DNA of 64,000 nt from Demequina globuliformis (GCF_000975155.1 NZ_BBRG01000001.1:291818-355817); one strand, 5' to 3'. Numbered from the stretch's first letter, positions 33,984-42,253 are shown. The notes: generated by a model not told the origin, from the sequence alone. Made by a program: numbers and translations.

Positions 33984-35585
33984 GTGACGGACGCGAAGAC
34001 GCCTGCAGCCACCTTAATTAGCGAAGGCCGCACCTCCCTTGGAATCGAGCTGGGGTCAACGAACATCAAGGCCTGTCTCATTGGCCCCGACCACGAGGTG
34101 CTGGCCACCGGCTCACACGCCTGGGAGAACCAGTTCGTTGACCGCCTGTGGACGTACTCCGAGGACGCGATCTGGGAGGGACTGCAAGGCGCGATCGCCG
34201 CATTGCGGGCAGCAGTCGAGGACGCGCACGGCGTCACGCTGGCCTCGGTGGGCTCGCTGGGGGTGTCCGCGATGATGCACGGCTACTTGGCATTCGACGC
34301 CTCCGGCACACTCTTGGTCCCCTTCCGAACCTGGCGCAACACGAACACTGGCCCCGCGGCCGTGCACCTGACCTCAGAACTGGGTTTCAACTTCCCGCTG
34401 CGCTGGTCCGCCTCGCACCTGTACCAAGCGGTCATCGACGACGAGCCCCACCTCGCTGACGTAGCTTTCGTCACGACCCTGGCGGGCTACGTGCATTGGA
34501 AGCTCACCGGGCGCAAGGTGCTGGGCGTCGGCGACGCCTCCGGCATGTTTCCGATCGATCCGGCTACGCGCGACTACGACGCGGACATGCTCCGGCGCTT
34601 CCAATCTCTGATCGACGCGCGCCGCACTAGCCTCGACGTCGCGGCCCTGCTGCCGAGCGTGCTCCTGGCTGGCCAGCAGGCCGGGGAGCTCACGGCCGAC
34701 GGTGCCGCACTCCTGGACCCCTCGGGCACACTCCAGCCCGGCGCTCCCCTGTGCCCGCCAGAAGGCGACGCTGGCACCGGCATGGTCGCGACCAACGCGG
34801 TCGCGCCGCGCACCGGCAACATCTCCGCGGGGACGTCGATCTTCGCGATGGTGGTGCTGGACAAGCCCCTCGACGCGGTGCACGAGGAACTCGATATCGT
34901 GACCACTCCCGCAGGCGACCTGGTCGCGATGGTCCACTGCAACAACGGGGCGTCGGAGCTCGGTAGTTGGGCGTCTGTGTTCACCGAGTTCGCGGCGGCT
35001 GTGGGCGGCTCATCCGACCCCGATGCCGTGTTTGGCGCGCTCTACGACGCCGCACTCGCGGGCGAGCCAGATGGCGGGGGCTTGCTCGCGTACAACTACT
35101 TGTCGGGCGAGCCCATCACGGGGCTCGAGGAGGGGCGCCCCCTGGTGGTCCGGACGCCGGGAAGCCGCCTCACGCTCGCGAACTTTATGCGCACGCAGGT
35201 GTACGCAGCGTTTGGCACCCTCTCCCTTGGCATGAAGGTCCTCCGCCGTGAAGGCGTCACGCTCGATGCGATGTTCGCACACGGCGGGATGTTCCGTACC
35301 GCGGGCGTGGCGCAGCGCTTGCTTGCTGCGGCAATCAACGCGCCCGTGACGGTCGGCGACACGGCCAGCGAGGGCGGCGCTTGGGGTATCGCGGTCTTGG
35401 CCGCCCACCTGCGCTCAGGAGACGGTGCGCCGTTGGAGACGTACCTGGCGGACACGGTCTTTGCTGGGGCCGATGTCGTGGTGGCCACCCCGGACGCTGC
35501 GGACGTCGAGGGGTACGAGCGTTGGCTGGGCACGTACGAGGCTGGTCTTGAGATCGAGGCCGCGGCGGTGCGTGCGATCCGGTAG
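33984..35585 (+). CDS. FGGY-family carbohydrate kinase
   Basis: 533 residues from GTG at 33984 (GGAG 5 nt upstream). It has two actin-like ATPase domains: LGIELGSTNIKACLI (phosphate loop) and GVSAMMHGYLAFDASGTLLVPFRTWRNTNT in the first, GNISAGTSIFAMVVL and MFAHGGMFRTAGVAQRLLAAA in the second. The catalytic Asp region is GVGDASGMFPID. The family phosphorylates pentoses, hexoses or polyols; xylulose, ribulose and fuculose are all possible. It stands alone with no isomerase or transporter beside it. The LacI-type operator upstream suggests sugar-dependent control. Confidence 0.85.
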   Translation: MTDAKTPAATLISEGRTSLGIELGSTNIKACLIGPDHEVLATGSHAWENQFVDRLWTYSEDAIWEGLQGAIAALRAAVEDAHGVTLASVGSLGVSAMMHGYLAFDASGTLLVPFRTWRNTNTGPAAVHLTSELGFNFPLRWSASHLYQAVIDDEPHLADVAFVTTLAGYVHWKLTGRKVLGVGDASGMFPIDPATRDYDADMLRRFQSLIDARRTSLDVAALLPSVLLAGQQAGELTADGAALLDPSGTLQPGAPLCPPEGDAGTGMVATNAVAPRTGNISAGTSIFAMVVLDKPLDAVHEELDIVTTPAGDLVAMVHCNNGASELGSWASVFTEFAAAVGGSSDPDAVFGALYDAALAGEPDGGGLLAYNYLSGEPITGLEEGRPLVVRTPGSRLTLANFMRTQVYAAFGTLSLGMKVLRREGVTLDAMFAHGGMFRTAGVAQRLLAAAINAPVTVGDTASEGGAWGIAVLAAHLRSGDGAPLETYLADTVFAGADVVVATPDAADVEGYERWLGTYEAGLEIEAAAVRAIR

Positions 35586-35644
35586 AGCGATCTGGTAGTG
35601 CGATCCCCTCGCGCTTGGCGTGCATGCGCCGTAGGGTCGAACGT

Positions 35645-36193
35645 ATGGCTGATACACACAATGGCGTGAGTGTCCTCTCCCCCGAGGTCCGCACCGCCAC
35701 CCCCGAAGACGCTCCGACCCTGGCGCGGCTACTGGTCGAATTCAACCACGAGTTCGACGCCCAGGTGGATGACATCCGGGAAGTCGAGGGCCGGCTCAGC
35801 CGACTCCTCGCCCGGCGCGATTTCTTCGCCGTGCTCGCTGGCGATCCCGCCATCGCGTTCGCCACCGTGGCGCTGCGCGCCACCGCGTACAACGACAGCG
35901 CAGTGGCAGCCCTCGAAGACCTCTACGTGGCGCCTCAGTGGCGCGGCATGGGAGTGGGGAGCACCCTGATGGAAGCACTAGGAGAGCGTGCCCGCGAGCG
36001 CGGCATCCTCGCTGCGGAGGTCTTTGTCGACGAGCCCGACGCGGGCGCACTGCGCTTCTACCAGCGGCACGGGTTTGTGCACCGCGACCCCAGCACGGGA
36101 GACCGCGCGTTCTACCTCCACCACGACCTCGACTCTGGGACGCGCCTGCCACACCCGGAGCGCCAGTTCGAACGGTCTGCCGCTCGCTCCTAG
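35645..36193 (+). CDS. GNAT family N-acetyltransferase
   Basis: 182 residues. The acetyl-CoA motif is VAPQWRGMGVGSTLMEALGERARERG (V-x-x-x-x-R-G-x-G-x-G/A), preceded by the beta4 strand ALEDLYV and followed by VDEPDAGALRFYQRHGF. The substrate is unknown. The ATG is 7 nt after TAGGGT (35632-35637), a leaderless layout. Its last 4 nt overlap the end of the convergent gene. Confidence 0.9.
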   Translation: MADTHNGVSVLSPEVRTATPEDAPTLARLLVEFNHEFDAQVDDIREVEGRLSRLLARRDFFAVLAGDPAIAFATVALRATAYNDSAVAALEDLYVAPQWRGMGVGSTLMEALGERARERGILAAEVFVDEPDAGALRFYQRHGFVHRDPSTGDRAFYLHHDLDSGTRLPHPERQFERSAARS

Positions 36194-37152
36194 GCGGGCG
36201 CGTCCTTGTACATCGTTGAGGTCGTGTACTTGAGTGTGAATCCAAGACGGTCGTAGAGGCGGGTCGCACCTGTGAGCGACTCCGAGTCCACGTCGAGTTC
36301 AATGACCTCGTACCCGCCCGACTCGGCACCCGCCTGAATGGTCGCTGCCAGTACTGCGGCTCCCAGTCCTTGCCCGCGCGAGCCGGGGACCGTCCCCACC
36401 AAGTTCACGTACAGCTCGCGCGGCACCCACTCAGCGCTCAGCGCATAGGAGAGGACCTCGCCGTGGGGCCCGACTGCGATCGTCGAGACGTCCGGCCTGG
36501 AACTCGCAGCTGTCCATCGCTCGAGCCACGTCTGCGCGCTTGGGGGCAGACTGCCCCAATGGTCGGCGAAAGCCGAGCAGTGAGCAGTATGGACGGCAGC
36601 CACGTCGTCTGCCGTGGGGCGCCGCAGCGTCACTCCAGCGGGCACGTCCACGGTGAGTGAAGCATCGTCCCTCGTCAAAGGGCGGGCCAGCGCGTTGAAG
36701 TACCGCACCGTCTCGTACCCGCGGGCGCGCAGCATCGACTCAGCGGTGGAACCCACGCGTCCGGGGTCGGAGCGGAAGAATGCCGGCGCGTCCGGGTGAC
36801 GTTCGCTGGCCGCTGCTGTGCCGCGGGCCTCCATGCGATCCATCAGTTCGCGTCCGATTCCCTGCCCGCGCCAGTCGGCATGCACGCCGCCGCCCAGCAC
36901 GCACCGGGCGCGCCCGCGTTCATCCAGTGATTCGGAGATCCAGACCTGCCCGTAGGCGACGAGAGCACTTCCCGCCCACACCGCGAAGGTGTCGCGAGTG
37001 GGGTCAACGTCGTGGGCCTCGAGCTCCTCCTTGAGGTCCGCCGCCGAGTAAAACTCGTCGTTGCGGTCCACGGTCGCGAGGTGGGTGGTGAGCCGCTCCC
37101 ACACCTCGACGTCGCCTACGGTCAGCGCGCTCCAGCGCAACGATGCATCCAC
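36190..37152 (-). CDS. tandem GNAT acetyltransferase, mycothiol-synthase-like
   Basis: 320 residues with two GNAT domains. Domain 1 carries LGGGVHADWRGQGIGRELMDRME; domain 2 carries LVGTVPGSRGQGLGAAVLAATIQAG and ends in SLTGATRLYDRLGFTLKYTTSTMYK. This double architecture is that of MshD (mycothiol synthase), and the C-terminal motif is similar, but overall identity cannot be judged by eye and many actinobacterial paralogs are not MshD. Start is ATG 37152. Confidence 0.8.
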   Translation of the reverse strand: MDASLRWSALTVGDVEVWERLTTHLATVDRNDEFYSAADLKEELEAHDVDPTRDTFAVWAGSALVAYGQVWISESLDERGRARCVLGGGVHADWRGQGIGRELMDRMEARGTAAASERHPDAPAFFRSDPGRVGSTAESMLRARGYETVRYFNALARPLTRDDASLTVDVPAGVTLRRPTADDVAAVHTAHCSAFADHWGSLPPSAQTWLERWTAASSRPDVSTIAVGPHGEVLSYALSAEWVPRELYVNLVGTVPGSRGQGLGAAVLAATIQAGAESGGYEVIELDVDSESLTGATRLYDRLGFTLKYTTSTMYKDAPA

Positions 37153-37204
37153 CGGGAAATCCTAACGCGGCGCCAAGGGCGGCGGCCGCCGCCGGCAGTT
37201 GCAG

Positions 37205-37699
37205 TCAGCTCACAAGGGGCCACGCGCGAGCGGTGGCCTCGCTCACGTCGCTTGCCCTGATGCGCTGCCAATTGAGACCGCCTCGCGCGAACGTCGCGAG
37301 CACCGCAGCGGGCACGTCGCGGCCTCCCAGGGGGCGCGACCCCCATGTGCACGCGCGGACGTGGACCAGGTCGGCCGCGAGCGCAGCGGGACTCCCGTCG
37401 TAGCGCCACGGTCCGGCGAGGCGTCCCACCCAGTAGGCCTCGTCCTCGTCGCGGGTCCAGACCCAGGACCCATCCGAAGCCCCCGCGAAGCGCAGGACAC
37501 GCCGCGCCACCCGCTCGCCGTACTCCGTGTCGAGCCGGGCAACGGCTCCATCGGCGGACTCTGGCGGCGTCGCGAGCGCACCGCCCATGCCGCACAGTCC
37601 CTGGTCCAGGGCGCGATGCACGCCCGCGAAGGCAGGAACATGCACGTCCCGTGAGCGCTGGGGCGCGCGATAGACGGCGGGCAGGGTCCTGTCAGTCAT
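37205..37699 (-). CDS. hypothetical protein with a restriction-enzyme-associated beta domain
   Basis: 164 residues. The middle reads SWVWTRDEDEAYWVGRLAGPWRYDG, then LVHVRACTWGSRPLGGRDVPAAVLATFARGGLNWQRI. The pattern Y-x-GR-x-x-x-W-Y ... H-x-R-x-x-x-W ... VP-x-x-x-L ... F resembles the small beta domain found at the N terminus of Mrr-type restriction endonucleases, but here no nuclease domain follows. No other restriction genes are near. Assignment is tentative. No -10 or ribosome site supports the ATG strongly. Confidence 0.45.
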   Translation of the reverse strand: MTDRTLPAVYRAPQRSRDVHVPAFAGVHRALDQGLCGMGGALATPPESADGAVARLDTEYGERVARRVLRFAGASDGSWVWTRDEDEAYWVGRLAGPWRYDGSPAALAADLVHVRACTWGSRPLGGRDVPAAVLATFARGGLNWQRIRASDVSEATARAWPLVS

Positions 37700-37755
37700 G
37701 CCATGGGAACGACCACGTGGGCACGCATCTTCCGAAGGCGGTGTCGCGGACCGTG

Positions 37756-37998
37756 TCAGTCGGTGGGGCGTGGCCGGCGCTCAGGGCGAGGAGGCACGGG
37801 CTTGGCGGCGACGATGCTGTCGACGGGGATGCGGACAACGCCTCGCACCCCATCCACGACGAGCGTGTGGTCGTCAGCGCTCAGGAGTTCGCCCAGGGCG
37901 TCCGTCGCCTCTCCGGTGGGGATCAGGTAGCGCACGACCACTCGCGCACCAGGCGCGGGGAGACGGATGAGGCCCTGATAGTCACTGTGCTCAGGCAT
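37756..37998 (-). CDS. stand-alone SH3-like domain protein (Rv0428c-type)
   Basis: 80 residues: GARVVVRYLIPTGEATDALGELLSADDHTLVVDGVRGVVRIPVDSIVAAKPVPPRP. The VVVRY, TDALGEL and VVAAKPVPPRP elements match, from memory, the N-terminal SH3-like domain of Rv0428c-related actinobacterial acetyltransferases. Here the domain is alone; a GNAT enzyme lies 600 bp away on the same strand. GGGAGG precedes the ATG by 8 nt. The role is unknown. Confidence 0.65.
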   Translation of the reverse strand: MPEHSDYQGLIRLPAPGARVVVRYLIPTGEATDALGELLSADDHTLVVDGVRGVVRIPVDSIVAAKPVPPRPERRPRPTD

Positions 37999-38071
37999 CT
38001 GCCCATCCTCCCAGGTTTACCCCGGACCGCCCTCGGGGCGCCCGCCGCCTGTCCGCTACTAGGCTTTCACC

Positions 38072-38170
38072 GTGACCACACCCCACCCGCGCATCGTCCT
38101 GCCTCGCCCTGGCGCCCTGCCGCGCGGCGCCGTGGCGTCGCCGGGTGCAGTCGGAAGCGTGATGCGGTGA
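38072..38170 (+). CDS. 32-codon upstream ORF coupled to the methyltransferase gene
   Basis: GTG at 38072 lies exactly 6 nt after TAGGCT (38060-38065), the leaderless promoter pattern used by many genes here. The ORF encodes MTTPHPRIVLPRPGALPRGA and 12 more residues, then stops at TGA (38168-38170) overlapping the GTG start of the methyltransferase (GTGA). It has no recognisable function; the likely role is to bring ribosomes to the next start. Confidence 0.45.
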   Translation: MTTPHPRIVLPRPGALPRGAVASPGAVGSVMR

Positions 38171-39285
38171 GCGCGGTGCTCGACTCGCTGCGGCGCTGGC
38201 CCGATGTCGAGGCCCCTGGCCTGGTCGCCGTCGACGCGGCGGATCGGCTGATCCTGGACGAATCCGCATCGTTGCGCACCTCCGCCCAGCCAGGGAAGGT
38301 GGTGGTCATCAACGACTCCTATGGCGCGCTGACACTCGGCGCGGCAGCTGACGGCGCGAGTGAGATCCGCGCGCATCTCGATGCCCTCACGGGCGAGCGT
38401 GCGCTTGAGGCCAACGCGGCACGGGTGGACCTCACCGGACACTTCCGCCCGCTCCCCCTTAACGCAGAGCTCGTGAGGGACGCGCGGGTGGTCCTGCTCC
38501 GACTTCCCCGATCCCTCGACGCGCTGCGCGACATTGCCGGGCTGATCGCCGCACATGCGGATCCCAGCGTGGTCGTCGTCGCGGGCGGCCGCCTCAAGCA
38601 CATGTCCGTATCGATGAACCCGGTGCTGTCCGCACACTTCGAGCAGCTTGACGTCAGTCACGCCCGGCAGAAGTCGCGGGTGCTGATTGCCCGCGGGCCG
38701 CGCGAGGGTCGCGACCCCGTGCCTTCGGCCGCAAAGGTGGACGGCCTCCACGTGCGCGCGTACGGCGGGGTCTTCGCGGGCGCCAGCCTCGACATCGGCA
38801 CGCGGCTGCTGCTGGAGAATCTCCCCGCCGCTCCCGCGGGCGGGACGCCGAGCGACCCTTACGTTGATCTAGCGTGCGGCACGGGGTTTATTGGCGCATG
38901 GATGGCGACTCACTACCCCGGCGCGTACGTCCACGCGTGCGATCAGTCCGCAGTTGCTGTGGCGTCTGCGCTGGCAACGATGCAGGCGAACGGTGTCGAG
39001 GACCGCGTGACGGTCGTGCGCGACGACATGCTTGGCACCCGGCCCGCCGCAAGCGCGTCGTTCATCACCTTGAACCCGCCGTTTCACTCGGCCGCTGCCG
39101 TGACGGACAGCATTGCGCCACGCATGTTCGCCGATGCGGCACGGGCCCTGCGCCCAGGCGGTGAGTTGTGGTGCGTGTGGAACTCCGGACTCAAGTACCG
39201 GCCACTGCTGGAGCGGACCATCGGCCCCACTCGCCAGGTCGCCCGGAACGCCAAGTTCACCGTCACCGTGTCGACGCACAGGTGA
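38167..39285 (+). CDS. class I SAM methyltransferase, RsmC/RlmG-like
   Basis: 372 residues in two halves: a degenerate N-terminal methyltransferase-like domain (VVVINDSYGALTLGAA) and an active C-terminal domain with YVDLACGTGFIGAWMA (motif I), HACDQSAVAVASAL and the catalytic NPPF in FITLNPPFHSAAA. This duplicated layout and NPPF are typical of RsmC/RlmG enzymes, which methylate guanine N2 in 16S (G1207) or 23S (G1835) rRNA. Which target is used cannot be said. Start GTG overlaps the upstream ORF; there is a GGAAG 13-17 nt upstream that is far for a ribosome site. Confidence 0.85.
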   Translation: MSAVLDSLRRWPDVEAPGLVAVDAADRLILDESASLRTSAQPGKVVVINDSYGALTLGAAADGASEIRAHLDALTGERALEANAARVDLTGHFRPLPLNAELVRDARVVLLRLPRSLDALRDIAGLIAAHADPSVVVVAGGRLKHMSVSMNPVLSAHFEQLDVSHARQKSRVLIARGPREGRDPVPSAAKVDGLHVRAYGGVFAGASLDIGTRLLLENLPAAPAGGTPSDPYVDLACGTGFIGAWMATHYPGAYVHACDQSAVAVASALATMQANGVEDRVTVVRDDMLGTRPAASASFITLNPPFHSAAAVTDSIAPRMFADAARALRPGGELWCVWNSGLKYRPLLERTIGPTRQVARNAKFTVTVSTHR

Positions 39286-39294
39286 CCTCACGGC

Positions 39295-39329
39295 GGCTCC
39301 GGGGCCACCATGAAGAAGGCCCCGGAGCC
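39295..39329 (+). terminator. hairpin terminator after the methyltransferase gene
   Basis: GGCTCCGGGGCC pairs with GGCCCCGGAGCC across an 11-nt loop, starting 10 nt after the stop codon. Confidence 0.75.
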
Positions 39330-39512
39330 ACGTGCGTTCGTGCGAGTCGTGAGCGACAGCGGGCACTTGACCCACGGTCCCCACGACTGGCCCGGACCCA
39401 CTGGACGCGACCCCCATGGGTGCACTCCGGACCGGTGCAGGCCACAGGTCGTGAAAGACATCCACGCCGAAGGCCCACCCCGGACGACGGACGAGCCGAC
39501 GTGCGCGGAAAG

Positions 39513-40343
39513 TCAGTCAGTGACGGTTTCGGCTTTCTTCTTCGATTTGCGGTTCCCGTCGAGGTCGTAGCGGAATGCCACGAACAGCACCAAGATCAAG
39601 GAAAGGTACATCGCGAGTTGACCGATAGTGGCACCCAGTCCAGCAACGGTCATCACCGTAGGGGCCTCTCCAGTGGCTTTGTTGACGAGGCTGCCCCAGT
39701 CCCAAAGCGCGTGCATCAGCATCGGCACCACGAGCGTGCCGGTCACGCGCCGCGAAATATAGAACGTCGACCCTGCCAGGAACGCCGCGAGGATCTGGAA
39801 ACCAGTCGAGCTCACCGGCGCGCCGAACGCGATGTTGATGACGTGCAAAAGGCCGAACATGAGGCACGTGATGAACCAGGAGGCAATTTCCCCGACCGTG
39901 CCACGCGCACCTGTGAGCAGGATTCCGCGGGAGACAAGCTCCTCAGAAAAACCCACAAGGAGAACTCCGGCGCCGATCGTGAGAATGTGCGTCAACTCGA
40001 GTGCACCAAAGTCCGCGCCACCGAGGCTCATGGCCCCGCCCACGGTGAACAGGATCGGCACGATCAGCAACCACTTGGGAAGGTTGCGGGTCTTCTCACG
40101 CAATGCCGGCGCCCACCAACCGAGCAGAGACGTCGCGACCACAAGGAATGCGGCTCCAACAGCAACGGGGATGACGATCCCTTCGAGAGCATTCTGCTGC
40201 GTATCCTGCACTGCTTCGTAGTCGGTATCCATGACGGTCCACATGACGAACATCACCGCGACATAGCCGAGGAACACCGCCAGACCCATCCACAGGTTCG
40301 GGCTGACTCGAACCCTACTTGTGCTTGTCTTGTCGGTCGCCAT
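39513..40343 (-). CDS. CPBP family intramembrane glutamic endopeptidase
   Basis: 276 residues from ATG 40343 (GTG 40346 is possible), with GAGGAGG 7 nt upstream. There are seven or eight hydrophobic helices. CPBP motifs are GFSEELVSRGILL (EE-x-x-x-R), MFGLLHVINIAFG and LMHALWDWG (H-x-x-x-D in place of the usual Asn). The C terminus is basic (RKSKKKAE). Function could be membrane protein maturation or immunity. An iron-box-like sequence lies 35 nt upstream of the start. Confidence 0.85.
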   Translation of the reverse strand: MATDKTSTSRVRVSPNLWMGLAVFLGYVAVMFVMWTVMDTDYEAVQDTQQNALEGIVIPVAVGAAFLVVATSLLGWWAPALREKTRNLPKWLLIVPILFTVGGAMSLGGADFGALELTHILTIGAGVLLVGFSEELVSRGILLTGARGTVGEIASWFITCLMFGLLHVINIAFGAPVSSTGFQILAAFLAGSTFYISRRVTGTLVVPMLMHALWDWGSLVNKATGEAPTVMTVAGLGATIGQLAMYLSLILVLFVAFRYDLDGNRKSKKKAETVTD

Positions 40344-40377
40344 CACAGTTCCTCCTCGGTGCGACAGAGCCGCGTAA

Positions 40378-40391
40378 TTAGGTTTGCCCTT
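40378..40391 (-). promoter_or_regulatory. DtxR-like half site upstream of the CPBP protease gene
   Basis: The plus strand reads TTAGGTTTGCCCTT, matching TTAGGTTWGCCT in 11 of 12 positions if the last C/T is tolerated, and sharing AGGTTTGCC with the hmuO site. The right half is not symmetric. This is a weak candidate for iron control of the CPBP gene. Confidence 0.35.
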
Positions 40392-40497
40392 GAGAATGTA
40401 CTGACTGAGAACCTATTTGTCACGGAGGCTTGCGGGATGCGTCGCACGGCGATGCCGTCTCATCACCCCGTTACGACGCCAGATGGCTAGGCGCGAG

Positions 40498-41355
40498 TCA
40501 GGCACTCGCGGCCACGGTAGCTGTGAGGAGTCTCGTGAACTGGCGGTGCAGGGCGGGGGTGATGTCTTCCAACGCATCGCGGACTGCGGTCGCAGCAGCG
40601 ATGCCTTCGGCCGTGGCGACGATATGGATGGCACGCCGGTCAGCGTCGATTCCCCTCACCCTCTGCGCAAGCCCCTGGCTTTCGAGCGTGTCGATCATGT
40701 AGGTCGCGCCAGCGGGCGAGATGCCGAGGTCTGATACGAGGGTTGACGGCCGGCAGGCGTCGTGGGAGGTGATGACGAGCAACGCAATGATGCGTCGGCC
40801 CCCAATTCTCTCCGCACGCGCATTGCCCAGTCGCGAGGCGATCGCCTCCGACAGCTGTTGTCCGGTGCGGGCGACTTCGGCGGCAAGTTCCCAGGCAAGC
40901 GGCACTAAGGATGCTGCCGCCCCACTACTCCGACCCGGCGCGGCTCCGACCGCCGTCAGACGGACGATTTCCTCGGCAAGGCTTGCAGACGTCGCAAAGA
41001 ACCGCTCAAGCCCATTCGCCGCCCGGTCGGCAGCCTCGCGACCGGCATCAGTGAGCAAGTACTCGCGTTTCCTGCGGTCGACCGTGGAGCGCTGCGCAGC
41101 TACGAGCCCACGCGCGGTGAGGTCGCGCAGAAACCTCAACACTTGGCCTCGCTCGAGGCCCGAGAGTTCAGACAGTGCCACGACAGTTGCGCGGGGCTGC
41201 GTCGCCAACGTCGCAATCACAAGAAGCTGCTCGTCGCTGATGTAGTCAGTGCCGAACGCGCTGTCAATCACCCCAGTGAACTCATTAGCGTACGCGGCCA
41301 TTCGGTCTACGAGTCGCCAAGAGGCGGCCCGCTCGGCTGGCTTGGATGCATTCAC
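40498..41355 (-). CDS. double MarR-type winged-helix transcriptional regulator
   Basis: 285 residues from GTG 41355, 6 nt after TACCAT on the minus strand (leaderless pattern); the longer frame up to 41559 runs through the tRNA-Pro gene and is rejected. Two winged helices are visible. The first is EQLLVIATLATQPRATVVALSELSGLERGQVLRFLRDLTARGLV, then DRRKREYLLTDAG. The second is RRIIALLVITSHDACRPSTLVSDLGISPAGATYMIDTLESQGL, then DRRAIHIVATAEG. Two complete MarR units in one chain mimic a covalent dimer, so it may bind DNA as a monomer. Target and ligand are unknown. Confidence 0.75.
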   Translation of the reverse strand: MNASKPAERAASWRLVDRMAAYANEFTGVIDSAFGTDYISDEQLLVIATLATQPRATVVALSELSGLERGQVLRFLRDLTARGLVAAQRSTVDRRKREYLLTDAGREAADRAANGLERFFATSASLAEEIVRLTAVGAAPGRSSGAAASLVPLAWELAAEVARTGQQLSEAIASRLGNARAERIGGRRIIALLVITSHDACRPSTLVSDLGISPAGATYMIDTLESQGLAQRVRGIDADRRAIHIVATAEGIAAATAVRDALEDITPALHRQFTRLLTATVAASA

Positions 41356-41448
41356 CTGAGTATGGTACGGCGACAGTCGTGACGGTTGCTCTGCGTCGCT
41401 CGGACTGCGCCGGCACTCACTCCCGGGCCCCTCCCGAGGGGGAGCCTC

Positions 41449-41494
41449 TGTCAACGATGCCCCGGGACATCTGTAAACGATGTCCCGACACATC
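41449..41494. repeat. tandem 23-bp repeat beside tRNA-Pro, IS481-end-like
   Basis: Two adjacent 23-bp units start TGTCAACGATGCCCCGGG and TGTAAACGATGTCCCGAC, both ending CATC, and differ at four or five positions. The repeated TGT-AACGAT-TCCCG string resembles, from memory, the terminal sequences of IS481-family elements. A perfect 9-bp hairpin (CGGGACATC / GATGTCCCG, 41463-41487) lies across the unit border and could terminate the tRNA transcript. Confidence 0.6.
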
Positions 41495-41501
41495 ACAAGA
41501 G

Positions 41502-41575
41502 TCGGGGTGACAGGATTTGAACCTGCGACCCTCTGTTCCCAAAACAGATGCGCTACCAAGCTGCGCTACACCCCG
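41502..41575 (-). tRNA. tRNA-Pro(TGG)
   Basis: 74 nt on the minus strand: acceptor CGGGGTG pairs with CACCCCG; D arm GCGC...GCGC with AGCTTGGTA; anticodon arm TCTGT-TTTGGGA-ACAGA with anticodon TGG; T arm GCAGG-TTCAAAT-CCTGT; discriminator A. The CCA end is not encoded. Confidence 0.95.
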
Positions 41576-41707
41576 GGCCGCCCGCATCGCGGGCGACCTA
41601 ACTGTAGTACGACTTCAGGTGCTCGCACGACCGCAACCCGAGCATCGGCCCTCCATGAGCCCCTCTCCCACACGTAGACTCACGGTCAGACACCCAGTGG
41701 AGGCCGC

Positions 41708-42094
41708 ATGCTGATCGCCGCTCAGATCTTCGCTACAGGTGCGGCGTTGCTGCACCTGTACATCTTCTGGCTGGAATCGTTCGCGTGGATGCGGCCCAGC
41801 ACGCGGAAGGTCTTTGGCGTTGCCAGTGAGGATGAGGCGCGCGTGACGCGCTCCATGGCCTACAACCAGGGCTTCTACAACGCTTTCCTCGCGGTGATTG
41901 CGCTCGTGGGCGTGATCTTCCTGTCGACCGGTACCACCGCGGTGGGCGCGGCGCTCGTGTGTGCTGGAGCGGGCTCCATGGCGGCGGCCGCGCTGGTGCT
42001 CGTCACGACTGGGAGGGCCTACACGAGCGCCGCCATCAAACAGGGAACCCTCCCTGCGCTGGCGGTGATCACGCTCATCATTGCGCTCGTGTGA
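41708..42094 (+). CDS. DUF1304 family membrane protein
   Basis: 128 residues with four hydrophobic helices. The N terminus AAQIFATGAALLHLYIFWLESFAWMRPSTRKVFG and the motif MAYNQGFYNAFLAVIALVG are the DUF1304 signature. The family sits in the inner membrane and its role is unknown. GTGGAGG precedes the ATG. Confidence 0.9.
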   Translation: MLIAAQIFATGAALLHLYIFWLESFAWMRPSTRKVFGVASEDEARVTRSMAYNQGFYNAFLAVIALVGVIFLSTGTTAVGAALVCAGAGSMAAAALVLVTTGRAYTSAAIKQGTLPALAVITLIIALV

Positions 42095-42177
42095 CGCGCG
42101 GCGTTTTTATCCTGGCCGCGGCTCGGCTACTCTAGTGGAGCCGATGCGGCAGACAGCAGGTCTGTCACGTCGCCAGT

Positions 42178-42251
42178 GCGGGTGTAGCTCAATGGTAGAG
42201 CCTCAGTCTTCCAAACTGATTACGCGGGTTCGATTCCCGTCACCCGCTCCA
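42178..42251 (+). tRNA. tRNA-Gly(TCC)
   Basis: Acceptor GCGGGTG pairs with CACCCGC; D arm GCTC-AATGGTA-GAGC; anticodon arm TCAGT-CTTCCAA-ACTGA with anticodon TCC; T arm GCGGG-TTCGATT-CCCGT; discriminator T followed by an encoded CCA. TACTCT about 50 nt upstream could be its -10. Confidence 0.96.
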
Positions 42252-42253
42252 CT

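Noticed and set aside
41356..41559. N-terminal extension of the double MarR protein to 41559
   Set aside because: It would translate across the tRNA-Pro gene. GTG 41355, 6 nt after TACCAT, is a better start.
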